A stretch of DNA of 64,000 bases from DASQHW01 sp963837155 (GCA_963837155.1 CAWIMB010000002.1:3224001-3288000), one strand, 5' to 3'; shown: positions 9,801 to 20,536, numbered from the stretch's first letter. Notes: a model not told the origin generated them from the letters alone. Translations and numbers: made by a program.

Positions 9801-10295
9801 GGCCTTTGCCGGTTGCAGCTCGGCGACGTCACCGGAGCGGTCGCGTCACTCGAGGGCATGTTCCACGCCGCCGAGGACGACGGACCGCGGATGGCGCTCG
9901 GCTGCCGGCTCGCGCTCGCCTACGCCGCGTGCCATCGCACGGAGGACGCCCGCACCGTGATCGACGAATTGGAGACCCGCGGCGGCGGCACGTACTCGGA
10001 TCGCATTATCACGATGTGGGCCGAGAGCCTCGTGCACGCGCAGACCGGCGAAGGCGACGCCCGTGCCAGCGTCGACGCCGCCCACGTGATTGCGGCCGCG
10101 ACCGATGCCCGGCTCGAGCACGCGATCGCGGCACTCGCGCGCGCCAAGGTGCTCGCCGCGCTCGACGACCCCGACGCCGCGGACATCGCCGACGACGCGC
10201 AGCGCCAACTTGTCGGACTCGGCATCACTGGCGACGGGTGGGCGCGCGTCTTCGACGAAGCACTCGCCGGCGTGCCCTCACCCGAGCGCCGCTGA
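6813..10295 (+). CDS. Zinc-ribbon / class III nucleotide cyclase / AAA ATPase / TPR protein (two frameshifts)
   Basis: A large signalling protein of about 1160 aa once two frame breaks are repaired. Order: N-terminal zinc ribbon (CPACG...CPECGQ, residues 3-21); class III cyclase domain (about 30-190) with ADLVGFT metal Asp, DKIVGDEL, and VVNTAQR carrying the catalytic Asn and Arg; AAA/NB-ARC-like ATPase with FIGRDAELGAL, Walker A GDAGVGKS (about 252-259) and Walker B LTLSDVHW; then a long tetratricopeptide region. The first break lies near 8840-8865 (one base missing, after HHDRALALLGNEPSRARRTA), the second at about 9742-9747 (one extra base, GG for G in CTCGGATGCG). The shifts compensate, so the C-terminus returns to the original frame. 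Read literally, translation stops at 8960 (715 aa). The architecture is common in actinobacteria and fits a ligand-responsive cAMP signalling protein. Confidence 0.85.
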
Positions 10296-10327
10296 GTTGC
10301 CTCACGCGCACCGACTGGGAGGCGGCC

Positions 10328-12351
10328 TCACGCCCCGAAGCCGAGGTGGCGCAGCGCAAGGATTGCAACGTCGTCCCGGAAGCGCGGCTGGAAGGTGCGG
10401 AGCTCGTTCTCGAGACCCTCGACGAGTTCCCGCGCGGTCGTCCCCGTGTCGCGCGAGACCGCGGCGGCGAGACGAGCTTCGCCGTAGAACTCCGCACCTC
10501 GTCGCAGCTCAGTGACGCCGTCCGTGTAGAACACGACCGCGTCGCCCGTTCGCACCTCGACCGTCACATCCGAATGGTCCACGTCGGACGTCATTCCGAG
10601 CAGCGTGCCGAACCGGCCGATCTGTACGGTCGTCCCGTCCGCGTAGCGCTGCAACGGAAGTGGATGCCCGCCGGCCGCGACCGTGAGGCGACGCTTCCCC
10701 TTCACCGTGCGCAAGCGCGCGACAACTGCGGTGCAACCGCGCGACTCGGTGCGCAAGAGGGCATCGTTCAGCATGCCCAGGATCAGCCGCGGCTTGGAGT
10801 GCTCCATCGCCGCCGCGCGGATCGTGTAGCGGCTGAGCGCCGTCGCGGCCGCGGCCGCGGGTCCCTTTCCGCAGACGTCGCCAATCGTCAGGATCCAATC
10901 CCCGCGCCCACGTTCGAACACGTCGTAGAAGTCGCCACCCACGACGCCGGCCGCGGCGGGCACGTAGCGCGCGGCGAGGTCAGTGTCGTCAATCGCCGGA
11001 AGATGCGGCGGGAGGAGGCTCTGCTGCAACGTGTCGGCAAGGGCCGCTGCCTCCCGGTAGCTCTCGGTCAGCGCGCGCTGGGACTCGACGCGTCTCGTGA
11101 TGTCTCGTATGAACGCGGTGAACGCCACGCGGTCGGGATCGTCGACCCGCGCGATCGCGAGCTCGACCGGAAACTCCTCGCCGTTCTTGTGCAACGCGCG
11201 CGTCTCGACGCGCGTCCCGAGCAATCTCTCCTCTCTTGTGCGCAGGTAGCGTGCGAACCCTTCACGGTGCAGGGTGCGAAGGCTCTCGGGCACGATCACA
11301 TCCACCATCAGACGGCCGAGTACCTCTGCCCGCCGGTACCCGAAGGCGCGTTCGGCGGCAGGGTTGAACTCGACGATCCTGCCGGTTTCGTCGATCGCAA
11401 CGATCGCGTCGAGCGCGGTCTCGAGCATCGCCGACCGACGGGCCTCGCTCGCGGTACGGCCCGCTCCGCGCGCCGCCGACGCACGTACGAGCCGACCTGC
11501 GCGCCAACGGCCGCGATCATCTCCAGCATCTCGTCGTCCGGCTCGGCGACGTCGGAGCCGAAGAACTCCATCACCCCGAGGAACTCGTCGCCGCTCACCA
11601 ACGGACACGCCAGCGCGCAACCCAAGCCGGCGCTTTCGGCGGAAGACGCCCGCGGGAAGTTCTCATCGGTGACCACATCGTCAACCCACACGGCCCCGTT
11701 TTCCGCCCACACCCGTCCCGGCAGACCAACGCCGCGCTCGAAGGCGGTGCCGCAACTCTGCTCTGCGAAGTCGTCGAACGACTCGTTGCTCACCCAGAAC
11801 GCCGTGCAGCGGAGCCGTTGTGCGTCGAGATCGGGTTCCCACAATCCACCGCACCGAAAGTTCAACGCGTCGCCGAGCACGGCCAGGACGTCATGCCGGA
11901 TCGCATCGAAGTCGCTGGCATCGGCGAGGACCCGCGCGACCGCGTGCTCGGCACGCAACCGTTGCTCGAGCCTCCACCGGTCGGTGATGTCGATTGCCGC
12001 GCTGACGACTCCGGCCAAGTTGCCGTCGTCATCGAGCACCGGGGTGTCGACGACATGTACGACGGCGGGAACGCCACCGGTCACGAGCGCACGGAAGTCG
12101 CCTTCCCAGGTCTCACCCCGGACCATGTGCTTGGCGATCTCTTCGATAACCGATGGGTCGACCGCCTCGCCCGCGAAGTCCGAGCTCGAACGTCCGACCA
12201 GCTCCGCCCGAGGCAAGCCGTACACGACTTCGGCTTCGTGATTGCAGTGGAGGATGCGGCCGGTGAGATCGGTCACGATCACCGCGACCCGGACCCGGTC
12301 GAGGAGCTCGGCGGCGGACACGAGCGCGTCGTCCCCTCGCGCCTGCGCCAT
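10328..12351 (-). CDS. PAS-GAF-PAS-PP2C (SpoIIE/RsbU-type) phosphatase (one frameshift)
   Basis: About 674 aa after repair of one frame break near 11455-11465 (one base missing after the GAF domain, at RRRRAERA/RTASEARRSAM). N-terminal PAS (about residues 12-130), GAF (about 145-290), second PAS starting LETALDAIVAIDETGRIVEF, then a SpoIIE-type PP2C phosphatase domain. The phosphatase has VVGGDFYDVF, TIGDVCGKGPAAA, AAGGHPLPL, VVFYTDGVTEL and FRDDVAILAL, the acidic metal-binding set. Such proteins dephosphorylate anti-anti-sigma factors and so tune a partner-switching stress response. As written the DNA encodes two overlapping halves (347 and 430 aa). It ends 32 bp from the convergent cyclase gene. 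Confidence 0.85.
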
Positions 12352-12450
12352 CAGCCCTCCCGATTCCGGCGACCCCCCGTCCCCGTGCCATCACGCTACC
12401 GGCATCTTCGGCCGGACGAAATGCCCGGCTCCCGCCGTGATGCGGAGGAA

Positions 12451-13431
12451 CTACGTGTGGGCCGGCGCGAACGGCGCCGCGCGCAGCTGGTCGAGGACGG
12501 CATCGCACGCCCGGCCGTCGGCGAACGTCGGCGCGAGATCAGGGACATCGCCGGTCGTCACCGCGTCCCGCACGACCTCCGCGAAGCGACGCATCGGTTC
12601 GAGATGGCGGTCGGTGCCCGTCGACCCGAGGTCGATCGTCTCGGCGTCACCGCTGAGGGGTCGAATCGTGATCCGCTCGTCGGCGACGACCTCGACCACG
12701 GCGTTGGTGCCGAACACGGTCAGGCGCGGCACGACGTTGGCAACCGCGGCGAACGTGCTGTCGATCGCGACCGTGGCTTTGTTCGCGAGACCGAGTGAGG
12801 CCGTGAGCCCGTCCTCGGCGGTACACACGTGCATCTTGCCCACATCGTCGGGCCGTTCCCGAACATCGGTGCGAAGCATGGCTTGCACGGCGACGATCTC
12901 GGTATCGAACACGAAGCGCAAGTTGTCGACCGCGTGCGATGCCCACGCACCAATCCATCCTCCTCCGAGCGTTCGGTCGAAGAGCCAGCCCCACTTCCGT
13001 AACGGCACGCGCGATCCCGTCGAACAGTGCAGCAACTGTACGTGCTCGACCGCACCCACCGTCCCGTCGTGCAGCAGCTCGCGGAGTCGAACGCGTCCAG
13101 GCGCGTAGCGGAATTCAAAGTTGCACAGCGCGATGGCGCCGACCGTCCGCGCCTCGGCTTCGAGGGCCGCGGCTTCGCGGGCATCGAGCGCGAACGGCTT
13201 GTCGCAGAGCACAGCCTTGCCTGCTGCGAGCGCAGCCCGCACGTGCGGCGCGTGCATAAACGGCGGCGAGTGGACACTGACCAAATCGACGTCTCGTTGT
13301 GCGATCAGCGTGTGGACCGCGGCGTCGTCGCGCGGCGACACGACGTCCACCACTTCACATGCATCGGTCGCGTCGAAGACGGGCGCGACGACCCTCCGAC
13401 CGAAGCCCGCGCCGATGATCGCGATCCTCAC
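12451..13431 (-). CDS. Gfo/Idh/MocA family oxidoreductase
   Basis: 326 aa. The N-terminal Rossmann fold IAIIGAGFGRRVVAP and the conserved LCDKPFALDAREA stretch (Lys of the CDKP motif, about residue 92) identify an NAD(P)-dependent sugar or inositol dehydrogenase family member; a later GGGWIGAWASHAVDNLRF carries the likely active-site His. The GTG start overlaps the stop of the yczE remnant (GTGA). As the last gene of the GH4/nagB operon it probably oxidises or epimerises a sugar released by the upstream glycosidases. The substrate cannot be told from sequence. Confidence 0.88.
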   Translation of the reverse strand: MRIAIIGAGFGRRVVAPVFDATDACEVVDVVSPRDDAAVHTLIAQRDVDLVSVHSPPFMHAPHVRAALAAGKAVLCDKPFALDAREAAALEAEARTVGAIALCNFEFRYAPGRVRLRELLHDGTVGAVEHVQLLHCSTGSRVPLRKWGWLFDRTLGGGWIGAWASHAVDNLRFVFDTEIVAVQAMLRTDVRERPDDVGKMHVCTAEDGLTASLGLANKATVAIDSTFAAVANVVPRLTVFGTNAVVEVVADERITIRPLSGDAETIDLGSTGTDRHLEPMRRFAEVVRDAVTTGDVPDLAPTFADGRACDAVLDQLRAAPFAPAHT

Positions 13432-13855
13432 TCGCCCAAGACCTCGGGCGCGTCATCGTGCACGGGAAGATGGAACCGCCGTAATCCTGCGTGCGTGGCC
13501 GGGCCGATCGCGAACGCCAAGAGCACGGTCCCGACCCCGACGTGCCCACCGAGCCCGGAGCCGATAGAGAGGCCGGCGCCCGTACCGAACAGGATCACCG
13601 AGCCGAGCAAGAACGGGATCCGCACGACGAGCCGGTGCTGTTCGGGGATGAGATACAAACCGAGGTCAGCGATGAATCCGATCGATAGCGCGTTCACGAT
13701 CGTGCCGAGCCCCATGCGAGCGAGATCGCGATGCCGAACCCGAGCAGGAAGAGCCCGACGATCAGCGGCGGCAGCCGGCGCGCCAGCTGCCGCCCGCTCG
13801 GGAACGACAAGACTTCCGAGTAGCGCGCATCTTCGTGTTGCGGCGCGTCAGTCAC
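13428..13855 (-). pseudogene. YczE-family membrane protein remnant with two internal deletions
   Basis: Two overlapping reading frames together resemble the YczE/YitT-like membrane family: an N-terminal part with LPPLIVGLFLLGFGIAISLA, then GLGTIVNALSIGFIADLGL, then FGTGAGLSIGSGLG joined to GVGTVLLAFAIGP. In full-length relatives about 40-45 residues lie between GIAISLA and GLGT, and a similar number between SGLG and GVGT. Both are missing here, at equivalent places of the family's internal repeat, and the first loss also shifts the frame. The GTG at 13855 overlaps the nagB stop and the final TGA overlaps the next start, so the operon spacing is kept. It is unlikely to make a working transporter. 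Confidence 0.6.
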
Positions 13856-14616
13856 GATGCGAGCTGGGCCGACGATTCCGCGTCGAGGTACAACGTCGCG
13901 TTCGGCTGCTGCCGCAAGATCGACGACGGGCAAGCGGTGCTGATCGGCCCGTACAGCGCGTCGTGCACGGGCTGGGCCTTTCGGGCCTCGGGGACAATCG
14001 CCAACACGCTTCCGGCGCGCAGCAGAGCCGGGATCGTGACGGTGATCGCGTGGGTCGGCACGTCGTCGATGGTTGCGAAGTGCCCCTCCCCCACTTGCTG
14101 GTGGCGCGACGCCGGCTCGAGCGGCACGATCTTGACCTCGCGCGGATCGTCGAAGTCGGCGACCGGCGGATCATTGAACGCGAGGTGACCGTTCTCCCCG
14201 ATGCCACAGCAGCACAGGTCGAGCGGGTACGTACGCAGCAACTCCTCGTAGCGGTAGGCCTCGGCCTGCGGGTCGGGGGCGTCGCCCTCGAGGTAGTGGA
14301 ACTCCTTGACGGGGAGCCGGCTCGCGACGCGTTCTCGCATGTAGCGCCGGAAGCTCGCCGGGTGCGACGCCGGCAAGCCGACGTACTCGTCCATGTGGAA
14401 CGCGCGTACGCGGTCCCACGCGATGTCAGTGAACTGCACCAGCTCGGCGAGGAACACCAACTGGGAATTGCCGGTTGCGAGCATCACGTTCGCCTCGCCG
14501 CGCGTATCGATCGCATCGCGCACCGATCGGGCCGCGTCCTCGGTCGCGGCGCGTGCGAGCGACGGAAGGTCGTCGAAGATCTTCACCGTGAGCTGGTCGA
14601 AGGTGAGCGTTCTCAC
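13852..14616 (-). CDS. nagB: Glucosamine-6-phosphate deaminase NagB
   Basis: 254 aa. Converts glucosamine-6-phosphate to fructose-6-phosphate and ammonia. Family marks are ATGNSQLVFLAEL, the AFHMDEYVGLPASHPASFR active-site segment (Asp and Glu), CCGIGENGHLAFNDPP with the catalytic His-Glu region, and the C-terminal LYLD. I start at the GTG that overlaps the GH4 stop (GTGA) rather than at an ATG 24 bases upstream. With two GH4 enzymes upstream this gives a route from an amino-sugar glycoside into glycolysis. Confidence 0.92.
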   Translation of the reverse strand: MRTLTFDQLTVKIFDDLPSLARAATEDAARSVRDAIDTRGEANVMLATGNSQLVFLAELVQFTDIAWDRVRAFHMDEYVGLPASHPASFRRYMRERVASRLPVKEFHYLEGDAPDPQAEAYRYEELLRTYPLDLCCCGIGENGHLAFNDPPVADFDDPREVKIVPLEPASRHQQVGEGHFATIDDVPTHAITVTIPALLRAGSVLAIVPEARKAQPVHDALYGPISTACPSSILRQQPNATLYLDAESSAQLAS

Positions 14617-15988
14617 GCGGAAGTGAACTGCGGGAGCCACTGCGTGGTGGCCGCGAGCATCTCGTCGGTCATCTGCTGCAGGTGATCGAAATCGATACGA
14701 CCCGCGAGTGGATCGAGCAGCATGGCTTCGACAACCTTCTGGCGGTCACCGGTGATGCCGGCTTCGACCGTCGCTTCCTGCGACGACACAATCCGGCGGA
14801 GCCACTCGGCGAGCGCGTACGGCGCGCGGGCCTGGTCACGGCCGCGCAACCCGTCGCCGTCGGCGATACACATCGTCTCGACCACGGCGTCGGTCGGGAG
14901 GTCGGGAGCTTGGCCGGTGTTCGGCAGGTTGAGCGGAAACGCGTGGGGCTTGTTGCGCAGGAACGCATCGATCATCGGCGCGACCATCTCGCCCGACGGC
15001 ATCTTCGGCACCTCGGTTGCCGAGCGCAGCTTCTCGAGCTCGGCGTGGTAGTTCCCGGCGTCGTTCTCGCGATCGGCGATCGTCGTGAGGGCAACGCCCC
15101 AGCGCTTTCCCCACCCCGACTCCTCCGTAAGGAACCCGGGAAAGAACTCGACGAGGTGGCGGTCGCCGGCACCGGGCAGCACACCGAAGCGTTCGAACAA
15201 CGAGAACTTCACGCGGTGCTGGTCGACGAGGTCGGCCTTCTTGAACTCGGCCGCGAGCTTCACGATCTCGGGATCGAGACCCGGCGGAAGGTGAATCGGC
15301 TCGTCCTGCAATCTCCGGGGATCGGCGAGCAGCTCGCGCAGCTTCGGGAACGCGTCCTCACCGTTGATACGGAGCGCCGTGAAGATCGGCAGGTGATTCA
15401 CACCGACGACGTCGAAGTCGAACGCGAGGAAGTCCGCGCCGAGCAGGTTCGAGAGAGCGAACTGTGCGCCGGTGATCTCGTGACAGAGACCGACGCATTG
15501 CACGTTGGTCTCGCGGTGACCGCTCGGCACAGCGCGGACATCGGGTTGGTCAGATTGAGCAGCCAGGCGTCGTCGCACACCTCCTGCATGTCGCGGGCGA
15601 TGCCGACGAGCACGGGGATGTTGCGCAACGCGCGCATGATGCCGCCCGGCCCGACCGTGTCGCCGACCGACTGCTTGATCCCGTGCTTCTCCGGGATCTC
15701 GAGGTCGTGGCGCATGCTGGCGAACCCACCGGTCGAGATCGTCACAACGACGTAGTCGGCGCCCGCCAGCGCCTCCCGTTGATTCGTCGTCGTCGACACC
15801 GTGAGGTTGACGCCCTTCAGCCCGACAACATGGCGCACGAAATCGGCCATCGGTTCGAGCGGATCAGGATTGATGTCCTGCAGCACGAGCTCGGCGTCCG
15901 CCAGCGACGGCGTGTTCACGAGGTCGATCAGCAGCTTCGGGACCCACTGGAAGCTGCCCCCACCAACAACAACGATCCTCGGTCCCAT
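14613..15988 (-). CDS. Glycoside hydrolase family 4 protein A (one frameshift)
   Basis: 458 aa after repair. GH4 enzymes use NAD+ and a divalent metal to cleave alpha- or beta-glycosides by an oxidation-elimination route. Seen: the NAD-binding GPRIVVVGGGSFQWVPKL, the metal-site VGLCHEITGA (Cys) and VGVNHLPIFTAL (His). A frame break at 15515-15522 splits it into two open frames; the neighbouring paralogue reads VTRETG at this point, so one base (a C in ACC-CGC-GAG) is missing here. ATG at 15988; its stop overlaps nagB. The sibling gene lies 11 bp upstream. Substrate (6-phosphoglycoside or alpha-galactoside) is not certain. Confidence 0.88.
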
Positions 15989-15999
15989 GGCGACCGATG

Positions 16000-17376
16000 C
16001 TATTTGAACTGGGGCAACCAGCGGGCGGTGGCCGCGAGCATCTCGTCGGTCATGGCGACGACGTCGTCGTACGCGACCTGCGTCGCCATGGCGTCGACGA
16101 GCATCGCTTCGAGCACGAGCGCGCGATTGCCGGTAAGCGCGGCCTCGACGGTCCACTCCTGCGCAACGTTGACGCGCCGCAGGTATTCGCCCATGACGCC
16201 GGGCACGGTGGTGCTCTCGCGGCCGCGCACACCCGTGCGATCGGCGACACCCATGATCTCGACGACTGCCCGGTCCGCAAGGTTCGTCACATTGCCGTTG
16301 TTCGGCAGGTTCACCGGAAGGTGCCGCTCGTTGCCGGTGACGATGCCGTCGAGGAGCGCGGCAACCAACTCGCCCGAGGGCATCCGGGTGACGTCGGGCG
16401 CGTCGCGCATCTCCTCGTAGAAGACGACATCCTCGTCGGCGTCGCGGCGATGGCCCGGCATTCCGTAGTGATGGATACGCCAGTCGCGTCCGTAGTCGTT
16501 ACCTGGGTGCACAAGATTCGGCATGAACTCAACCGAGTGGTGGTCGCCGGAGCCGGGGAGCACACCGAACCGTTCGAAGACCTCGAACCGCACGCGGTTG
16601 TTCGCGACGACGTCGAACTTGGTCCAGAAGTCGGCCGGCGCGACCTTCTGCCATTGCGCCTGCTCCGGCGGATCCATCCAGATGGGCTCGGCTGCCATCT
16701 GCTCCGCGTCGGCGAGCAGCGCCCGGAGACGTGCGAAACCGTCGTCGTTCGCGACCCGCAGGCCGGTCGCCAACGGAAAATGGTTCACACCCCCGAGCAC
16801 GGGGTCGATCTCGTGCATGCCACAGTCGAACAGCAGGCTCAGCGCCCAGGTACAGCCCACCCACTCGTTGCAGAGGCCGACAGTCTTGGCTCCGGTCTCG
16901 CGTGTCACCGACCGGCACAACGCGGTGAGCGGGTTCGTGACGTTGACGAGCCACGCGTCCGGCGCGACGGCCTCGACATCGCGTGCGATGTCGAGCAGCA
17001 CCGGGATGCTGCGCAGCGCGCGCATGATGCCGCCCGGCCCGACGCTGTCGCCGATCGGCTGGCGGATGCCGTACCGCTGCGGGATCTCGATGTCGTGCTG
17101 CATCGAGTCGAAGCCACCGACCGAGAAGGCCGTGATCACGAAGTCGGCGCCGCGCAACGCCGACCGGCGATCGCCTTCGGCCGTGACCGTCATCGAGATG
17201 TCGCGCCGGCGAGCGATCTCGGTGCCGAGCTCTTCCATGCGCTTCATCCGTTCGGCGTCGAGATCGTGCAAGACGACGTCGACGTCCGTGAGCGACGGTG
17301 TGTTCGCGAAGTCGGCGAGCAAGCGAGGCGCCCAGTGATAACTCCCGCCGCCCACGACCACCACTCGAGCGCTCAC
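16000..17376 (-). CDS. Glycoside hydrolase family 4 protein B
   Basis: 458 aa, intact. Same family and layout as its downstream paralogue: VVVVGGGSYHWAPRL for NAD, VGLCNEWVG with the metal Cys, GGVNHFPLATGL with the metal His, and a C-terminal DEMLAATARWLPQF that the paralogue shares almost exactly. The two copies have diverged in the CN/CH position (CNEW against CHEI), which suggests different substrates. The GTG at 17376 starts 10 bp after the restored stop of the LuxR gene, and the frame upstream of it is only a shadow of that gene. Confidence 0.9.
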   Translation of the reverse strand: MSARVVVVGGGSYHWAPRLLADFANTPSLTDVDVVLHDLDAERMKRMEELGTEIARRRDISMTVTAEGDRRSALRGADFVITAFSVGGFDSMQHDIEIPQRYGIRQPIGDSVGPGGIMRALRSIPVLLDIARDVEAVAPDAWLVNVTNPLTALCRSVTRETGAKTVGLCNEWVGCTWALSLLFDCGMHEIDPVLGGVNHFPLATGLRVANDDGFARLRALLADAEQMAAEPIWMDPPEQAQWQKVAPADFWTKFDVVANNRVRFEVFERFGVLPGSGDHHSVEFMPNLVHPGNDYGRDWRIHHYGMPGHRRDADEDVVFYEEMRDAPDVTRMPSGELVAALLDGIVTGNERHLPVNLPNNGNVTNLADRAVVEIMGVADRTGVRGRESTTVPGVMGEYLRRVNVAQEWTVEAALTGNRALVLEAMLVDAMATQVAYDDVVAMTDEMLAATARWLPQFK

Positions 17377-17386
17377 CCGACGGACG

Positions 17387-20333
17387 TTAGGCGGACATCT
17401 CTGCCCGGTCGAGCCCGAGGCGCCGCGCCGCCGCGCCCGCCTCGCCCCGGTTCGCGACGCCGAGCTTGGCGAGGATGTTCGAGACGTGCACACTCGCCGT
17501 CTTGGCGGAGATGAACAGCGTCTGCGCGATCTGACGGTTCGTGCGACCTTCGGCGACGAGCGCGAGTACTTCGAGCTCGCCGCGCCGTCAAGCCCAGGCG
17601 CTCGGCAGGCGAGGGCGGTTGCTCTTCACCGAGTCCGATGTCCAGGCGCGCGCGGCGCGCCAGGCTCGCGACACCGTCGCGCACCCACACCCAGCCGATG
17701 TCGTGGGCAAGCGCGTACGCGGTCGCCGCCGCAGCCGACGCCTGTTCGCGATCACCACTCGCGAGGTGGGCTTCGGCTTCCCGCCAGCGCGCGTACGCCA
17801 TCCGCAGGCGGACTCCGAACCGTTCCCAGCCGGCGGCAACCGTTTTCCACGCGGCGGCGTCGCTCGTGCCGGCCGCACGAATGCCCTCGGCGCGGAGTTG
17901 TGCGGTCACGACGTCGATCGCGCCCGGCTTGCCGCCGTGCCAGCGATCGGAGGCAACCCACCGGTCGAGCGTGTCAATGAACTCACGCGCGGCGACGTGG
18001 TCGCCCCGTTCGCCGGCTGCTGCCGCACCGCACAACAGCAACGGAATGCCGATGCCCTCGTCGGCGCACAGTGAAGTGTCGCCCCTAGGCAGCGAGACGC
18101 CTTCCTGCGCGAGTTCGAGCGCCCCCGCGGGATCGCCGCTCCACAACGCGCACTGCGCGCCGAGCATCGCGCAGATCACGCCGTATTTCTCGGCGACACG
18201 CGGAGCGAACTGCGAGCGAAGCTCACCGATCGCCTCGCGTCCATCATCGAATTGTCCACGGCCGGCGTACAGCTGACTCCAGGCCTCGGCGGACCGCCAC
18301 GCATCGATGCCAACCGATTGCGTCGCATCGACCTCGCGCAATTGCTCCTCCATCTCGTTCCACCGCCCAAAGAGCCACAGCGTTTCGCACACGTTCAAAC
18401 GAAGGAACGCACCGAAATATCGATCGAGGCCGCGCTCACGCGCGAGTGCTACTCCGGCGAGCGTGATCTGCAACGCCTCCTCATACCGCGCGACAGCCTG
18501 GAGCGCTCCGCCTTCGTTCACGGCAGCCCGCGCAACGTCCATCCAGCTGCGCGTCCGTTCGGCCAGATCACGCGAGAGGTGGAGTTGCTCGAGGCCCGCC
18601 TCCGTCTCGCCAAGCGCGGCGAATGTCGCGCCCAGCGAATTGCGGGCGTGAGCCTCGATCACCTGGTCACCGATTTGCCGCGCGATCGCGATCGCCTGCT
18701 CGCAGACCTCGACCGACTCGACCAAACGGTCGGCGAGCATGAGCTGCTGGCCGCGGGTCGCGAGCACGCGCGCGCGTTCGGCTGTGGGCTCGTCGGGCAC
18801 CAAGCGCACCGCCTCGTCGACGTGCGGCATCAGTTCCTCGTGCGAGGCGTTGAGCATCCAGAGGTAACGGCCCCATCGCTCGTGTATGAGACCGGCCGTG
18901 ACGGGATCGGCGACCGGATCCACCTCGTCCGCGGCCACGCGAATGAAGTCGAGCGCCCGATCGGTGCTGCCGGCCATCTCGGCCTGCGTCGCTGCGTATC
19001 GCACCGCGTCGACGTGGCGCATACCGCTCAGGCGATCGGCATCCGCGACTTGCGGCCACAACTCGAGCGCGCGCTCGACATGCGCGAGCGCTTCGGGATA
19101 GGCGTACATCTGCTCGGCCGCCCGGGCCGCTTCGAGCGAGGAGCTCAACGCGCGCCCGCTGTCGTGAGCGGCGTACCAGTGGCATGCGAGCTCGCCGGCG
19201 AGATGCGTCCCGTCCACGTCCGTCCACGTCGGCTGTTCGGCGAGTATCGCAGCCACGCGCGAGTGCAACGCAACGCGATCACCCGGGAGCAGATCGTCGT
19301 ACACCGCTTCGTGCACCAGTGCGTGCCGGAATCGATACTCGAGATCGTCGGCCACGAGCACTTGCTGTTCGACGCATTCGCGTAGCGCGTCGAGCAGGGC
19401 CGGCTCCGACAACGTCACGGTCGCCGCGAGCAGCCGATGATCGATCCGACGGCCGATCACCGCAGCGCTGCGGAGCACGAGCCACGCGTCGTCCGACAGG
19501 GTGTCGACGCGGGCGAGCACGATGCCTCGAAGCGAGGCCGGCAACCCATCGCCGGGCGCCGTTGGCGTTGCGAGGAGCTCTTCGGCGAAGAACGCATTCC
19601 CGTCGGAGCGCTCGAACGTGTGGTCGAGGAGCTCGACGGACGGGTCGGCGCCGACGATCGCGGCGATGAGCTCCCGCAACTCGTCCCGGTCGAAGCGCGT
19701 CAACTCGATCCGTTCGGCAACTCCGGCGCGGTCGAGCTCGGCCAACGCGGCGCGCAACGGATGGCGGCGGTGCAGATCATCGGAACGGTACGTGCCGAGC
19801 ACGACGACGCGAGCGTCTCGAAGGCTGCGCGCCAGGAACACGAAGAGGTCGGTTGTCGATCGATCAGCCCAATGCAGATCCTCGATCACAAGCAGCGTCG
19901 GGACGCGGTCGCCCAGGCGTTCGAGCACGCCGAGGAGTTGCTCGAACAGCGCCGATGTACGTACCGCCACCGACGAACCCCGCGCGTGGAGTTCGGGGAC
20001 GAGCGCGGCAAGCTGTTCTCCCGCCGGGCCCATGACCGCCTCCAGCGTCGCGGCATCGATGGAGCGGTGCAGCGCGCGCAACGCTTGGACGATCGGTCCG
20101 AAGGGCAACGCCCGGTCAACAACCTCCATGCATTGGCCGGTGAGCACGAGCGCGGGCTCATCCACCCGCGTTTTGAGCTCCGCGATCAGGCGGGTCTTGC
20201 CGACGCCGGCCTCCCCCGACACGAGCACGACTGCGGCCGTTTCGTCATGAGCCGCGGCCTTCCAGATGCCCTCGAGCCGCGTGAGCTCGGCGCGCCGGCC
20301 GACGAACCGCGAGCTCGACACGCGAGAAGACAT
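17387..20333 (-). CDS. LuxR-family transcriptional regulator with AAA ATPase and TPR domains (one frameshift)
   Basis: 981 aa after repair; a large ATP-binding LuxR (LAL/MalT-like) regulator. Walker A GEAGVGKT (residues 40-47), Walker B LLVIEDLHWAD (about 148-158), a long helical TPR region, and a C-terminal LuxR helix-turn-helix reading LTARELEVLALVAEGRTNRQ then FISAKTASVHVSNILAKL in the restored frame. An extra base at about 17580-17583 (GCGCGGCGAG for GCGCGCGAG) throws the literal frame off exactly at the start of that domain. It heads the GH4-nagB operon and probably activates it on binding a sugar ligand. ATG at 20333. Confidence 0.88.
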
Positions 20334-20386
20334 GGGTTCCAGTTTGCTGCACACCGCCGGCCACGAGGCGCCGAATTCGGACGCGG

Positions 20387-20536
20387 TCACCCTCGCAGCA
20401 TGAAGGCGAGGAGCCCCCGCCGCCGGCGCGGGTGACGCCGGCGACCACGCCGCCCGAGCCGGCTCGCATCGGCATCCCGGTGCAGGCGCTCGGTCCGATC
20501 GTTCACGATTTGTCGGGTGATGTCGCTCTCCAACAT
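20387..20536 (-). CDS. Small basic protein of unknown function
   Basis: A 49-aa open frame beginning MLESDITRQIVNDRTERLHR and ending in a very Arg-rich tail (GRRGRRRHPRRRRG). A strong ribosome site, AGGAGGG, lies six bases before the ATG, better than most in the window. Short proteins starting with S/D-DITRQIV and an Arg-rich tail recur in actinobacterial genomes as far as I recall, without known function. It lies 53 bp upstream of the LuxR gene in the same orientation. Confidence 0.6.
   Translation of the reverse strand: MLESDITRQIVNDRTERLHRDADASRLGRRGRRRHPRRRRGLLAFMLRG

Noticed and set aside
10296..12241. The rightward open frame that continues past the cyclase for about 650 codons
   Set aside because: It is the antisense of the PAS-GAF-PAS-PP2C gene and has Arg-rich, family-free sequence.
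16905..17376. Frameshift in GH4 B
   Set aside because: The reading is continuous through all family motifs; only GH4 A has a break.
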